Below are positions 36,082 through 43,747 of a stretch of DNA of 64,000 bases, one piece after another (the stretch's first letter is position 1; the number at the start of each line of letters is the position of its first letter). The stretch spans positions 62,001-126,000 of the forward strand of contig CALIJZ010000002.1 in the NCBI GenBank assembly GCA_938017795.1, given 5' to 3'. Under the pieces are notes generated by a model that made no database searches, was not told the origin of the DNA, and saw nothing but the letters and a program-made list of their open reading frames with translations. This stretch comes from an uncultured Bacteriovoracaceae bacterium (GTDB lineage Bacteria; Bdellovibrionota; Bacteriovoracia; Bacteriovoracales; Bacteriovoracaceae). The position numbers and the translations under genes were made by a program.

Positions 36082-37253
36082 TAGTAGAACTCACATCTAG
36101 AGCTTTGTGGTTCTGACTTATATAATTTCCCATCTATCTCAACTGTATTGAAAGCATGTCCTGTTTCCAATCCATCTTTACCTTTAAACCTAATAGAGTC
36201 GATAGATTTCGAATTTACTCCGTTCTTATCAGCTAACTTTTGATATAAAACAGAAAAATCAAAACAAACACCAACTCTTTCTTTTAGCATTAAGCCAAAT
36301 GAGCCATGTTCCTGAATTCCTGTGCTTACCCCATCATCTCCTCCGTAGCTAAAAGCTACCATATCATCACCTGCATAGTATTCATGTGTTAAATATTCTG
36401 AGGTCGTACACTTTAAGAGACAAGCTTTTTGGCAGTCATTTAAATTCTTATTATTAGTAAAGTCACTGATATCATCTGATATTTCATTTAAAATACTAAC
36501 TCCATCTTCTTCATATTTTGCAAACTTTTGATTTATTTCTTCAGGTGTCATTGTTTTATCAGAGAGATCAATGATTTCTTGTTTCCATTTTTTAATGAGT
36601 TCTTTTTCTCGAACAATATTATCTTTAGCGATTAATATGTCAGAATTAATTCTTTCAATGTTTTTTTCATGAGATTTTATTTCTAGCTTAAGATTTTTAA
36701 TTGCTAATTCTTTCTTAGATTTTCTTTCTTTTTCGCCATCATTATATTTAGGAAGATTTATTTTTTTTACAGTGTCTAAATCATTTTCTTCTAAATATTT
36801 ATTTAATTTTATTCGTGCATTTTCAAAACTATCTCTAAAGTCATTATTCCACCATCTAGAAAATCTTTTTTTCATGTCCGCATAAAAGCTCTCTGTTTTT
36901 GTTGGAGTTGAAGTATCTTCAATTTCATAACTGGCCAATACTTCTTGAAGGTCTTTTATTTTATCTTCAAATATTGATATATTATTTTTATATCCCTTAA
37001 TGTTTGATTCATAAATATCAAGATTATTTGTAAATGTTTTAATGTTTCCACGATGATTTTCGATTATGTTTTCATTTCGTTGACGTTCTGAATTATTAAA
37101 CTCTGAAAGCTTTAATTCCTCTCTCGCCTGGAATGCTTGAGATTTATTTTCTCTAAAACTACAAGTAGCCTCTTCCCAATTTCTTCTCTCAAAGCAAGGA
37201 TTATCAAAAGATAACAAATTCATAGACATCATTAAAAGTAGTAGTTTATTCAT
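36078..37253 (-). CDS. Secreted coiled-coil protein with C-terminal transglutaminase-like domain
   Basis: A short signal peptide (residues 1-14) is followed by ~230 residues of Glu/Lys/Asn-rich helical sequence with coiled-coil character. The last ~80 residues look like a papain/transglutaminase-fold core: GVCFDFSVLYQKLA with Cys330, GHAFNTVEIDGKLY with His366, and SEP with Glu381 in the place of the usual Asp. A short Cys cluster (DCQKACLLKC) precedes it. Prediction: exported cysteine peptidase or transglutaminase-like enzyme, substrate unknown. The family assignment is by motif only. Confidence 0.6.
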   Translation of the reverse strand: MNKLLLLMMSMNLLSFDNPCFERRNWEEATCSFRENKSQAFQAREELKLSEFNNSERQRNENIIENHRGNIKTFTNNLDIYESNIKGYKNNISIFEDKIKDLQEVLASYEIEDTSTPTKTESFYADMKKRFSRWWNNDFRDSFENARIKLNKYLEENDLDTVKKINLPKYNDGEKERKSKKELAIKNLKLEIKSHEKNIERINSDILIAKDNIVREKELIKKWKQEIIDLSDKTMTPEEINQKFAKYEEDGVSILNEISDDISDFTNNKNLNDCQKACLLKCTTSEYLTHEYYAGDDMVAFSYGGDDGVSTGIQEHGSFGLMLKERVGVCFDFSVLYQKLADKNGVNSKSIDSIRFKGKDGLETGHAFNTVEIDGKLYKSEPQSSRCEFYY

Positions 37254-37367
37254 GGCTTAATAATACTTGTCCCCTGAGCTAGTAAGCTCTAAAAATATAA
37301 GATCTACATACTATGTCTAAAATCTATACGATTTCAAGTATTTAGAGTAATGTGTAGAATATTATCA
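37254..37367. other. Intergenic stretch before tRNA-Ser
   Basis: The 325-base gap between the transglutaminase-like gene and the next lipoprotein gene contains only the tRNA-Ser gene. This first part is AT-rich and presumably holds the tRNA promoter and the promoter of the minus-strand gene. I see no coding potential in it. The segment after the tRNA (37456-37578) ends with a TATAAT at 37543-37548 and a GGAGGAAAT ribosome-binding site for the lipoprotein gene. Confidence 0.5.
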
Positions 37368-37455
37368 GGAGAACTGACCGAGTGGCTGAAGGTGCACGCT
37401 TGGAAAGCGTGTGTGCGGCAACGTACCGGGGGTTCGAATCCCCCGTTCTCCGCCA
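37368..37455 (+). tRNA. tRNA-Ser (anticodon GGA)
   Basis: Acceptor strands GGAGAAC (37368-37374) and GTTCTCC (37445-37451) pair fully, the discriminator is G and CCA is encoded (37453-37455). The anticodon stem CACGC/GCGTG encloses loop TTGGAAA with GGA at 37402-37404. A long variable arm of class II type follows, then the T loop GGTTCGAATCC. All these features fit a serine tRNA reading UCC/UCU codons. No duplicated 3' end that would mark an integration site was noticed nearby. Confidence 0.97.
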
Positions 37456-37542
37456 TTTACCATGGTACATTTGTATAACTTAAAAGAAAATCTGCAAAGA
37501 TAAGAAAATGCTTCCAAAACTGGTTTAAATCTCTATTTCATT

Positions 37543-37548
37543 TATAAT
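37543..37548 (+). promoter_or_regulatory. Possible -10 element for the 37579 lipoprotein gene
   Basis: A consensus TATAAT stands 31 bases before the ATG at 37579, with a strong GGAGG ribosome-binding site between them. The position 17 bases upstream reads CTGGTT, a poor -35 match. The hexamer is common in AT-rich DNA. Confidence 0.3.
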
Positions 37549-37578
37549 ATTCATAAATCAATTTATCACGGAGGAAAT

Positions 37579-38067
37579 ATGAAGTTTTTCATCTTATTAT
37601 TATTAGGGTTAATGTCTTGCTCTAGTTACCAAGTTTCTGGAGATCGTAAGATTGCAAATAATATTGAAACATATGATATGATCTGTAGCCATGATAATAT
37701 TGTTTTGGCGATGCTTCGTGCAGATAAATTATTTGTAAGAGGAACTGACGTAGAAACTACTCGAAGGACTTTGAAGAGTTTAAAAAAACCTCAAATATCA
37801 ACTTCTAAAGCAAAATGGCAACCATCCAAAAAAGACAATCTACTCTACTCTGTAGGTTTACATCAAGTAAGCATACCATTTCGAACTCTTAGATTTTCAG
37901 ATGATGGAAATGGCATTATTTCTTTTAACGAAGTGATAGAACATAAAGATGGTATTCGTGAAGAACTAAATATTTCCATAGATACAATCTCCAAAACTGG
38001 TTCAATGACTTCTTATGGAATGGTTTTGGATGGTAAAACAAGAGAAGCATCTCTTACCTGCGAATAA
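37579..38067 (+). CDS. Small lipoprotein of unknown function
   Basis: A 162-residue protein with a type II signal peptide; the lipobox LMSC puts the lipidated Cys at residue 14. The mature part has no motif that I recognise; it is rich in Lys, Ser and Thr and contains two internal Cys (~38 and 161), which could form a disulfide in the periplasm. A good GGAGGAAAT site precedes the ATG. It lies directly after tRNA-Ser and before a stretch of decayed coding sequence. Confidence 0.7.
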   Translation: MKFFILLLLGLMSCSSYQVSGDRKIANNIETYDMICSHDNIVLAMLRADKLFVRGTDVETTRRTLKSLKKPQISTSKAKWQPSKKDNLLYSVGLHQVSIPFRTLRFSDDGNGIISFNEVIEHKDGIREELNISIDTISKTGSMTSYGMVLDGKTREASLTCE

Positions 38068-38162
38068 GTATTTTTTTCTTAGTTTGAGAATTCAGTAAAT
38101 TAACACTTAAATTTACATAGATACGGAGATACGGAGATAAACGCCCTCTATGGCCCTAAGTC
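38068..38162. other. Non-coding stretch with a short tandem repeat
   Basis: Part of a 328-base gene-free gap. It holds a direct repeat of ATACGGAG at 38121-38128 and 38129-38136 and nothing else that I can identify. The rest of the gap (38163-38400) contains remnants of coding sequence, listed separately. Confidence 0.4.
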
Positions 38163-38400
38163 CTAAAAAGCTATAAATTGATGTCTCAGAGGTCTCTTTT
38201 TAACCTTTTCATTTCCATTAACTAATTCATCTAGTGAGATGATACCCTTTGATATAATCCCTTGTAAGTATCCATGAATTGTAGATTTTTTAACATGGGT
38301 TATATATTTGAAAATTCAGTTTGAGAGATCTCATATTCTATTAATCCTATATCAACTTTATAGTCATCTAATACTTCAGATGTTAAAAGTGCACAATGAG
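38163..38400 (-). pseudogene. Frameshifted, 5'-truncated gene remnant
   Basis: Read on the minus strand, ~33 codons beginning CALLTSEVLDDYKVDIGLIE and ending at a TAA near 38309 pass, with one frame change near 38310, into ~50 codons with the protein-like sequence KKSTIHGYLQGIISKGIISLDELVNG and a stop at 38163-38165. The second part resembles a winged-helix/helix-turn-helix segment (STIHxYL..LI..G.I.LDE), as at the C-terminus of some RecQ-type helicases. No start codon is left and the 5' end is cut where the 38396 gene begins. Function lost; identity uncertain. Confidence 0.45.
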
Positions 38401-39253
38401 TTTAAGATTAAAATTTGCTAAAGACTTTATAGAGAGTCTCGAAAGCGAACATGGACTACTCGCATCCTATATAGGTGGCTCTGTTGCTAGAGGATTAGAA
38501 GATGAATATTCAGATCTAGAAATCTGTATGATTTGGTCAACTCAACCTACTCCTCAAAGAAGAATTGATTTTATCAAAAGCTCTGGAGCCGAGTTTCCAT
38601 TCAAGATTAAAAATCAACTCATACCTGAAAAATCTATTCTTGCAGATAATATAATTTATAAAAACAACAGGGTAGATATAATCCATGCAACTGAAGAGAC
38701 ACTAAAGCATTGGTTAGACCTACCAAATCAAAGAAGAGCTCTACAAAATTATGAACAAGAAGTAATAAGTGTTCTCGTTAATTTAATTCCTTTAAAAAAC
38801 AAAGACTACCTATTAAATATAAAGAAAAAAATCTCTCCTTATAGTCTAAAAATGCAAAAACTTTTAATACAAGGTGAGATCTCTCTCTTGGGCCCAGGCA
38901 CTGTAATAATTCATCATAAAAGAAAAGATTACCATTTATCCTATGAATTCATTTCAAAATTTCAAAAAAGGGTATTTAAAGTTCTATGTGCGATAAATAA
39001 AGTTTGGTTTCCGGGTCATAAACATCTTTCTAAATCCTTAAAATCGCTCAAAGTTAGTATTCCCAATATTGAAATACGGTTTTCAAAAATGTTTATTGTA
39101 GCTCCAAAAGAGGTAGATGAGATGATCTTAGAAATCATATCTGAGTTATTAATGATTATTAAAACTCAACCTATAAATCTTGACACAAAAACTCTTGATA
39201 ATATTCTTAATAACCGTAGACAAAAATGGAAGCATTGCACTTCTAGCTCTTAA
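38396..39253 (+). CDS. Nucleotidyltransferase-fold protein
   Basis: A 285-residue protein of the polymerase-beta/MNT nucleotidyltransferase superfamily. The motif GGSVARGLEDEYSDLEICMIW (residues ~27-47) has the GS helix and a D-x-E metal pair; the third acid is likely Asp in RVDIIHAT. The C-terminal half is helical and basic, as in aminoglycoside nucleotidyltransferases and minimal-NT enzymes, but the substrate is unknown. There is no HEPN partner next to it, so it is not an obvious toxin-antitoxin pair. It has no clear ribosome-binding site and abuts a decayed gene, which suggests local rearrangement or acquisition. Confidence 0.72.
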   Translation: MSLRLKFAKDFIESLESEHGLLASYIGGSVARGLEDEYSDLEICMIWSTQPTPQRRIDFIKSSGAEFPFKIKNQLIPEKSILADNIIYKNNRVDIIHATEETLKHWLDLPNQRRALQNYEQEVISVLVNLIPLKNKDYLLNIKKKISPYSLKMQKLLIQGEISLLGPGTVIIHHKRKDYHLSYEFISKFQKRVFKVLCAINKVWFPGHKHLSKSLKSLKVSIPNIEIRFSKMFIVAPKEVDEMILEIISELLMIIKTQPINLDTKTLDNILNNRRQKWKHCTSSS

Positions 39254-39440
39254 GCTCAATAGAATAAATTCCTTAAGTTCTACTCAAGCTTTTATCTTCG
39301 TTTATCCTAAGCATCAAAATCAGTTATTTGCAGATATTAACAAGTAAAATTCATTTTTTTACCAAAATTACTTTTCCCCCTTAGAAATAATTTCTTGATT
39401 TCATTATAATAAATTATCAATTCATTAAAGGTAAGAATAT

Positions 39441-40757
39441 ATGAAGTATTTAAAATTTTTTTTACTAACTAGCCTTCTCTCTTGTGCTACTAGCCAAAAC
39501 AACAGAACAATTGCAAACAAAGATAGCATAAATAATAACCAAGTATTAATTTGTGAAAAAGATGGAATCATTGAAAAAGCAGAAATGCTAAATATTTCTT
39601 ATGCTAAAAACGAACAAGGCATTACTTTTAATGAAAACTTAAAAGAGGAAGATTTATTAAAACAGGTTACCAATAGGTTGGTAGAAGTTTCGCCTCTTGT
39701 TGGAGAAATGTTTGCACATTTATATTTAAAAGTCACAGAAGAAAAAAACTTCAATCTAGGAAAATTTGTTTTCCCTAAACCAAAAGTTAAACAACTATAT
39801 CGAATTTGTAAAAATCCTACTCAAATCCCTGAATTAAGAATAATTGCTGAGCAGGATTCTACCTTTAAAATTGATGAAATTGTCTATGACAAATTTAATG
39901 ACATTAATAAAATGTCATTGATTTTAGGAGAAGTGTTAAACCGCCTTAATGTTTTTTCTGCAAAAAGAGAAAATTTCTATCGCTACCAAAGCACATACGA
40001 GAGCACTGTGCTTACAGAAAACGACCTTAACCACTTAAATTCATTGCTCTTATCTGAACAAAAATCGACAAAGCTTAAAGAACTGTTAGAAGCTTTTGAT
40101 CTACACTTAGTTAGAAACAAGATAAAACAAGCAGCAGTTGAAATTAAAAATAGATATAACTCTGCTTCAAGTTTTGAATCAGCACAACAGGCTTTAGTAA
40201 ATCAAACAATTGATTTAGGTCACGGGGTAACTAAAACTTTATCGATCAAACAAACAGATCTAGAACCTCATGAATTAGCAAAATTAAAAAATGATGGAAT
40301 ACCAGTAGATCCATCTGTAGTTTTCTGGGGTATTCCAGGAAGCTTCATTGTGACTTCAGCTATTGGTGGAATATCCAATGGAGTTGGAGCAATAATGTTT
40401 CAAAAATCAATATCAGCAGCAGCATCTACTGTTATGCTGGGTGTTGGAGTAGGAATAGGGACAGCTATTACAGTTTATGGAATTATTTCTAATACTATCT
40501 ATAAGAGAAAGCTTAAATTACTACAACAATCTTATGATCTCATAAATGGTTCTAAAGAGAATCATAGGTTTTTCAATAGAGCTTATAAAAAATTTAAACG
40601 TAAGATCTCTGGTGTTAGTAATATTGAATACGCTCAAAGAGTAATAGATCTAGCATATAAAAATTCTTTTACTAATGAAAAAGGTAAGTTTGTTAATTTT
40701 AGAAAAATGAAAAAAATTATAATTGAATCTTTTAAAGTTACAAAAGCTCTTAAGTAA
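39441..40757 (+). CDS. Lipoprotein with C-terminal hydrophobic hairpin
   Basis: Unrecognised 438-residue protein. The type II signal peptide ends in lipobox LLSC (Cys15). Residues 20-290 are helical and charged. Two glycine/alanine-rich hydrophobic segments (~293-319 and ~325-350) are joined by a short polar turn and followed by ~85 basic residues. A lipid anchor plus a glycine-rich hairpin could allow insertion in a second membrane, as in some pore-forming proteins; that is inference. The ATG has an AAAGG site. It converges with the 40798 gene across a 40-base gap. Confidence 0.65.
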   Translation: MKYLKFFLLTSLLSCATSQNNRTIANKDSINNNQVLICEKDGIIEKAEMLNISYAKNEQGITFNENLKEEDLLKQVTNRLVEVSPLVGEMFAHLYLKVTEEKNFNLGKFVFPKPKVKQLYRICKNPTQIPELRIIAEQDSTFKIDEIVYDKFNDINKMSLILGEVLNRLNVFSAKRENFYRYQSTYESTVLTENDLNHLNSLLLSEQKSTKLKELLEAFDLHLVRNKIKQAAVEIKNRYNSASSFESAQQALVNQTIDLGHGVTKTLSIKQTDLEPHELAKLKNDGIPVDPSVVFWGIPGSFIVTSAIGGISNGVGAIMFQKSISAAASTVMLGVGVGIGTAITVYGIISNTIYKRKLKLLQQSYDLINGSKENHRFFNRAYKKFKRKISGVSNIEYAQRVIDLAYKNSFTNEKGKFVNFRKMKKIIIESFKVTKALK

Positions 40758-40765
40758 ATAGCCTT

Positions 40766-40787
40766 GTTTTTTAAAGCTTATAAAAAC
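40766..40787. terminator. Possible bidirectional terminator hairpin
   Basis: An inverted repeat with arms GTTTTT and AAAAAC lies in the 40-base gap between two convergent genes and is followed on the plus strand by a T-rich run. The stem is short and mostly A-T. It is the only convergent junction in the window with space for such an element. Confidence 0.3.
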
Positions 40788-40797
40788 TATTTTATTC

Positions 40798-41415
40798 CTA
40801 ACCAGTCTGCCTAACTGAATTTTTAGGCCTTCTCATATCCCAACATGAAATATTCAATCTAGAAGAAATTTGAGAAGCAACTGTTCGGGCCTCTTCATAA
40901 TCTCTGATTTCAGCGAGGTTTATTCTTTTAAAATCTCTATTTAGAACAAGATTTATTTCATAACTATAGTAACTTCTCTTTTTCTTCTTAATATACTCTT
41001 CTACAACTTGGACTCCCAGGACTTCAGATATTAAATATTTATCTTTTCCTATGATAACTTGACCAGTCATTGAATGTAGTTCAATTTTTTTTCTAATGCT
41101 AATAATTGATTGATAGAAAGCATAAAATATAACAACTCCACCAAGGTAAGCTATATATTTATATGCTCCAGGAGCTTTCTCTAAAACTCCTTGATAAATT
41201 GCAACAGCAAAAAACGAAACAAAAGTTAATAGAAAAAACAATTTGGTAAACTCCGATTTCTTAACCTTTAAGACTAAACTCGTTGAAGATTCTATTATCT
41301 CTCTGTTTGTACCTATCCTTATGCCCTTTAAAAGAGGAGACCAGTCCAATCTTGTAGCAATAGGGTCATTAAAAACCTTGGGATCAAATGATTTCATCTT
41401 AAATATTTTTAACAT
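40798..41415 (-). CDS. Two-helix membrane protein with cytoplasmic PH-like tail
   Basis: A 205-residue protein with two hydrophobic segments at ~59-75 and ~83-101. Its tail (~115-195) carries SEVLGVQVVEE, YSYEINLVLN, RINLAEIRDYEEARTVASQISSRLN and CWDMRR. This layout, a strand pair with YxYELNLVL and a final helix, recurs in bacterial membrane proteins with a PH-like or Ycf4-like fold of unknown role. It lies 13 bases after the bestrophin-like gene on the same strand and is probably co-expressed with it. Confidence 0.6.
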   Translation of the reverse strand: MLKIFKMKSFDPKVFNDPIATRLDWSPLLKGIRIGTNREIIESSTSLVLKVKKSEFTKLFFLLTFVSFFAVAIYQGVLEKAPGAYKYIAYLGGVVIFYAFYQSIISIRKKIELHSMTGQVIIGKDKYLISEVLGVQVVEEYIKKKKRSYYSYEINLVLNRDFKRINLAEIRDYEEARTVASQISSRLNISCWDMRRPKNSVRQTG

Positions 41416-41428
41416 TTATACCTCTTAT

Positions 41429-42235
41429 TTAAGCTACTCTTGATAATTTTTGATTTGAATCAACTTTTTCAAGTCGACTTATAAATTTCTCTACATTTAT
41501 AACAACATCGTCACATCCAACCATATCAAATGGGTTTTCTAAATGTTCTTGAATATTGTCTAAGCCAACAAAAATAATACTAAACAATAATGGCATTACA
41601 TAATGAAGCGACGAGTGAGTTTCTTGGGCCAAATGAGCAAAATATGGTCCATAAACTACTGGCAGTGCATGAAGAAACAACACACTATAAGCTCGCAAAT
41701 TTCTAGGAGTTCTATATTGATAAATATGTTTAATATTTTCAAAAGCAAGAATCATCTTACTTAAATATTGGTTACACCTTGAAACTTCTCCTGAAGCTAG
41801 TCCATTGTTTTTTAGTTGAACTATTAATTTTGAAATAGCAGAAAAAGATGCATAAACCTTTTCTTCTTTTTCTGACATTTTTGCTACTGGTGTTAAAAAC
41901 AGCTCTCTAAGATTAGCAAAAAGAATCTCTAATTCATTTTTAAGATTTTCTGTATGCTCAGTACTCGCATTATCTTGCCCCCAATCTCTTGAAGCAAAGT
42001 ATATTGATCTCCCAAGAGCTTTCAATGATCCATAGTGAGATAAAACTGTCTCTCTTCTCTTAAAAGCTGAATTTATCGTAAAAACGATAGGAAATATTAT
42101 TGCGGTTCCAATTAGAGTTAGTGGAAAGTTTGCATGAAGCTCATACCTAATTGATAAATATGTTGAAATAATAGCCATAATAGAAACTGCTACCGTCTGA
42201 AATGAAAAGATCTTAAACATACTCCTAAACAGCAT
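41429..42235 (-). CDS. Bestrophin-like membrane protein
   Basis: A 268-residue protein with hydrophobic segments at the N-terminus (~8-55) and near 185-225. Two regions resemble bacterial bestrophins (RFP-TM anion channels): the TINSAFKRRETVLSHYGSLKALGR segment, equivalent to the RTNSAYDRW..GR..W motif, and the late NIQEHLENPFDMVGCDDVVIN, equivalent to E.IE.PFG.D.NDL. Residues 90-170 are helical and cytoplasmic. Bestrophins form pentameric chloride or cation channels; the activity of this divergent member is inferred. It forms a probable two-gene unit with the 40798 gene. Confidence 0.62.
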   Translation of the reverse strand: MLFRSMFKIFSFQTVAVSIMAIISTYLSIRYELHANFPLTLIGTAIIFPIVFTINSAFKRRETVLSHYGSLKALGRSIYFASRDWGQDNASTEHTENLKNELEILFANLRELFLTPVAKMSEKEEKVYASFSAISKLIVQLKNNGLASGEVSRCNQYLSKMILAFENIKHIYQYRTPRNLRAYSVLFLHALPVVYGPYFAHLAQETHSSLHYVMPLLFSIIFVGLDNIQEHLENPFDMVGCDDVVINVEKFISRLEKVDSNQKLSRVA

Positions 42236-42304
42236 ATTACCCCTTTAATTTTAGTGATATATACTTATCGGTTTAAAGACTAATAACTTTAGCTTTTTAA
42301 TCTA

Positions 42305-42505
42305 CTATATTGAGTACCATACACATTCTTTATCCTCTCCTGGAAATTGTTCAAATATTCTTTCACTATCTAGCCTCATGCCTACTTTTTTCAATACTTT
42401 CTTAGCCTTGAGTTCTATAAAAGCTTTGTTCAGAATATCTTTTGTAATTTCAGTAACAATTCCTCTATAAAAAAACTTTCTCTTGAGCCTATATCCAAGT
42501 TCAAG
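42305..42505 (-). pseudogene. Remnant of a GNAT-family N-acetyltransferase gene
   Basis: The minus strand reads ~66 codons that begin LELGYRLKRKFFYRGIVTEI, the strand and acetyl-CoA region of RimJ/RimL-type acetyltransferases, and end EKECVWYSI-like before a TAG at 42305-42307. The usual N..S..VLEK segment after AFIELKAKK is missing and KVLKKVGM follows directly, consistent with an internal deletion between AAGAAAGTA-like repeats. A stop codon lies in frame just upstream and there is no start. The rest of the 417-base gap (42236-42304 and 42506-42652) shows no convincing gene. Confidence 0.6.
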
Positions 42506-42652
42506 ATTTTAGAAATTAAAAATATGTTATTCAAACTTAAATTTTACTATGACTCTTACTGTTATTTCCCCTTCTTCGTGTCGACCTAGGCACATAATAA
42601 TTCCTGAACCTTAAATATTTGCTCTATTTATATCAAAATTTAATAATGTATT
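42506..42652. other. Non-coding remainder of the gap before the PDZ lipoprotein gene
   Basis: AT-rich sequence between the acetyltransferase remnant and the plus-strand lipoprotein gene. A ~22-codon open stretch on the minus strand (from near 42600 to 42527) looks faintly coding but is too short to assign. The promoter of the lipoprotein gene should be here. No clear ribosome-binding site precedes its ATG. Confidence 0.4.
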
Positions 42653-43510
42653 ATGAAAAACTTTATCTTTATTATCATTCTTTTTGCTTGTTCGACACCA
42701 GGAACAAAATATGGTCCCTCTGAGATCAACGGCTTAGGCTTAAGCATAAAAGAAAACAACCATTGGATTGAAAGTCACTTCAAAGGCAATCATAATACTA
42801 GTTCAGTTACATCTCGTAACTATGCTAATCTAGGGGCCATTGACCATTGTTCTCTTAAAAATAAAACTGCATTCATCTCAGAAACTATTGATAAATCTAA
42901 AAAGCATCAATATAACTCAGTCAGAACTCGAGTTAATTATGTAAGAAACCCTTACTATAATAATAGTTATGGCCGCTATTACAATAGTCCCTTCTATGAC
43001 AGTTATCACCGTCATCAATTTGGTTACAGAAACCCTTACGGTGTTAGTTTATTTATTCCATTGAGAAGTTATTATAATCACCCTGTCAGAATTCAGTATC
43101 CTCACTTTGTTTCAAAATTTATTTGTATAGATAAATATAATGACCTTGAAGCAGAAATAGAGTTTGAACCAATTGCCAAGGAACTAGTACATACTTTTAC
43201 AAGTGACTTCAAAGGCGGATTATTAGTAAAAAAATCAAGTCATCCAGATTTAAAAGTTGGAGACTTACTACTAGATATTAATAACTCAAGAATTGAAAAT
43301 AAAGATGAACTTTATGCATTAGGTTTCAGAGACTCTGCATCAAACTCAATTATGGCTAAAGTCATTAGAAACAAATCAATTTCAAATATTACAATTAATT
43401 CAAAAGATATTACTGAGCTTATAAAAAAGACTAATTCAGAAATAGTTCAAAATACCTGCAAGTTAATAGATCCTAAAAATACCAACTATCCTAAAGTTTG
43501 TAGTAAATAA
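42653..43510 (+). CDS. Lipoprotein with Tyr/Asn-rich segment and PDZ-like domain
   Basis: A 285-residue protein. The lipobox LFAC gives Cys13 as lipid site. Residues ~93-130 are extremely rich in Tyr, Asn, Arg and His (repeated NPYYNN, NSPFYDSYH and RNPYG motifs), probably disordered and adhesive. A PDZ-like domain at ~185-255 contains GGLLVKKSS, LKVGDLLLDINNSRIENKDELYALG and AKVIRNKSISNITI. PDZ domains bind C-terminal peptides and are frequent in envelope proteases, but no protease domain is present. The partner is unknown. Confidence 0.7.
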   Translation: MKNFIFIIILFACSTPGTKYGPSEINGLGLSIKENNHWIESHFKGNHNTSSVTSRNYANLGAIDHCSLKNKTAFISETIDKSKKHQYNSVRTRVNYVRNPYYNNSYGRYYNSPFYDSYHRHQFGYRNPYGVSLFIPLRSYYNHPVRIQYPHFVSKFICIDKYNDLEAEIEFEPIAKELVHTFTSDFKGGLLVKKSSHPDLKVGDLLLDINNSRIENKDELYALGFRDSASNSIMAKVIRNKSISNITINSKDITELIKKTNSEIVQNTCKLIDPKNTNYPKVCSK

Positions 43511-43558
43511 GCCTAGTTAGTTGACTATTTTACTTGTTCCTTATATCAATTTAATTAC

Positions 43559-43635
43559 GCAGCCGTAGCTTAGCTGGATAGAGCACCTGACTACGAATCA
43601 GGAGGTCGTACGTTCGAATCGTACCGGTTGCGCCA
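43559..43635 (+). tRNA. tRNA-Arg (anticodon ACG)
   Basis: Acceptor strands GCAGCCG (43559-43565) and CGGTTGC (43625-43631) pair with one G-T wobble; discriminator G and an encoded CCA follow (43633-43635). The anticodon stem CCTGA/TCAGG holds loop CTACGAA with ACG at 43593-43595. The T loop is GTTCGAATC. In bacteria A34 of this tRNA is deaminated to inosine by TadA, whose gene is at 35617-36081. It lies between two secreted-protein genes. Confidence 0.97.
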
Positions 43636-43747
43636 TTTAATTCTTATATAATTCTTAACAGTAAACTCAAATTATAGGTACTTAAAGTTTTGCCTTCAGT
43701 AACATTTTTATAAAACATATTTCATAATGTATTTAAAGGAACTATTT

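Noticed and set aside
37445-37455. tRNA-Ser 3' end as an integration site
   Set aside because: No second copy of the 3' end and no integrase gene seen in the following 10 kb.
38121-38136. Tandem ATACGGAG repeat
   Set aside because: Only two 8-base copies; too short to be a CRISPR, satellite or binding array.
38396-39253. MNT/HEPN-type toxin-antitoxin system
   Set aside because: The nucleotidyltransferase is longer than a minimal MNT antitoxin and no HEPN toxin gene lies beside it.
42527-42600. Short minus-strand open stretch resembling coding sequence
   Set aside because: Only about 22 codons, no ribosome-binding site, and no recognisable family.
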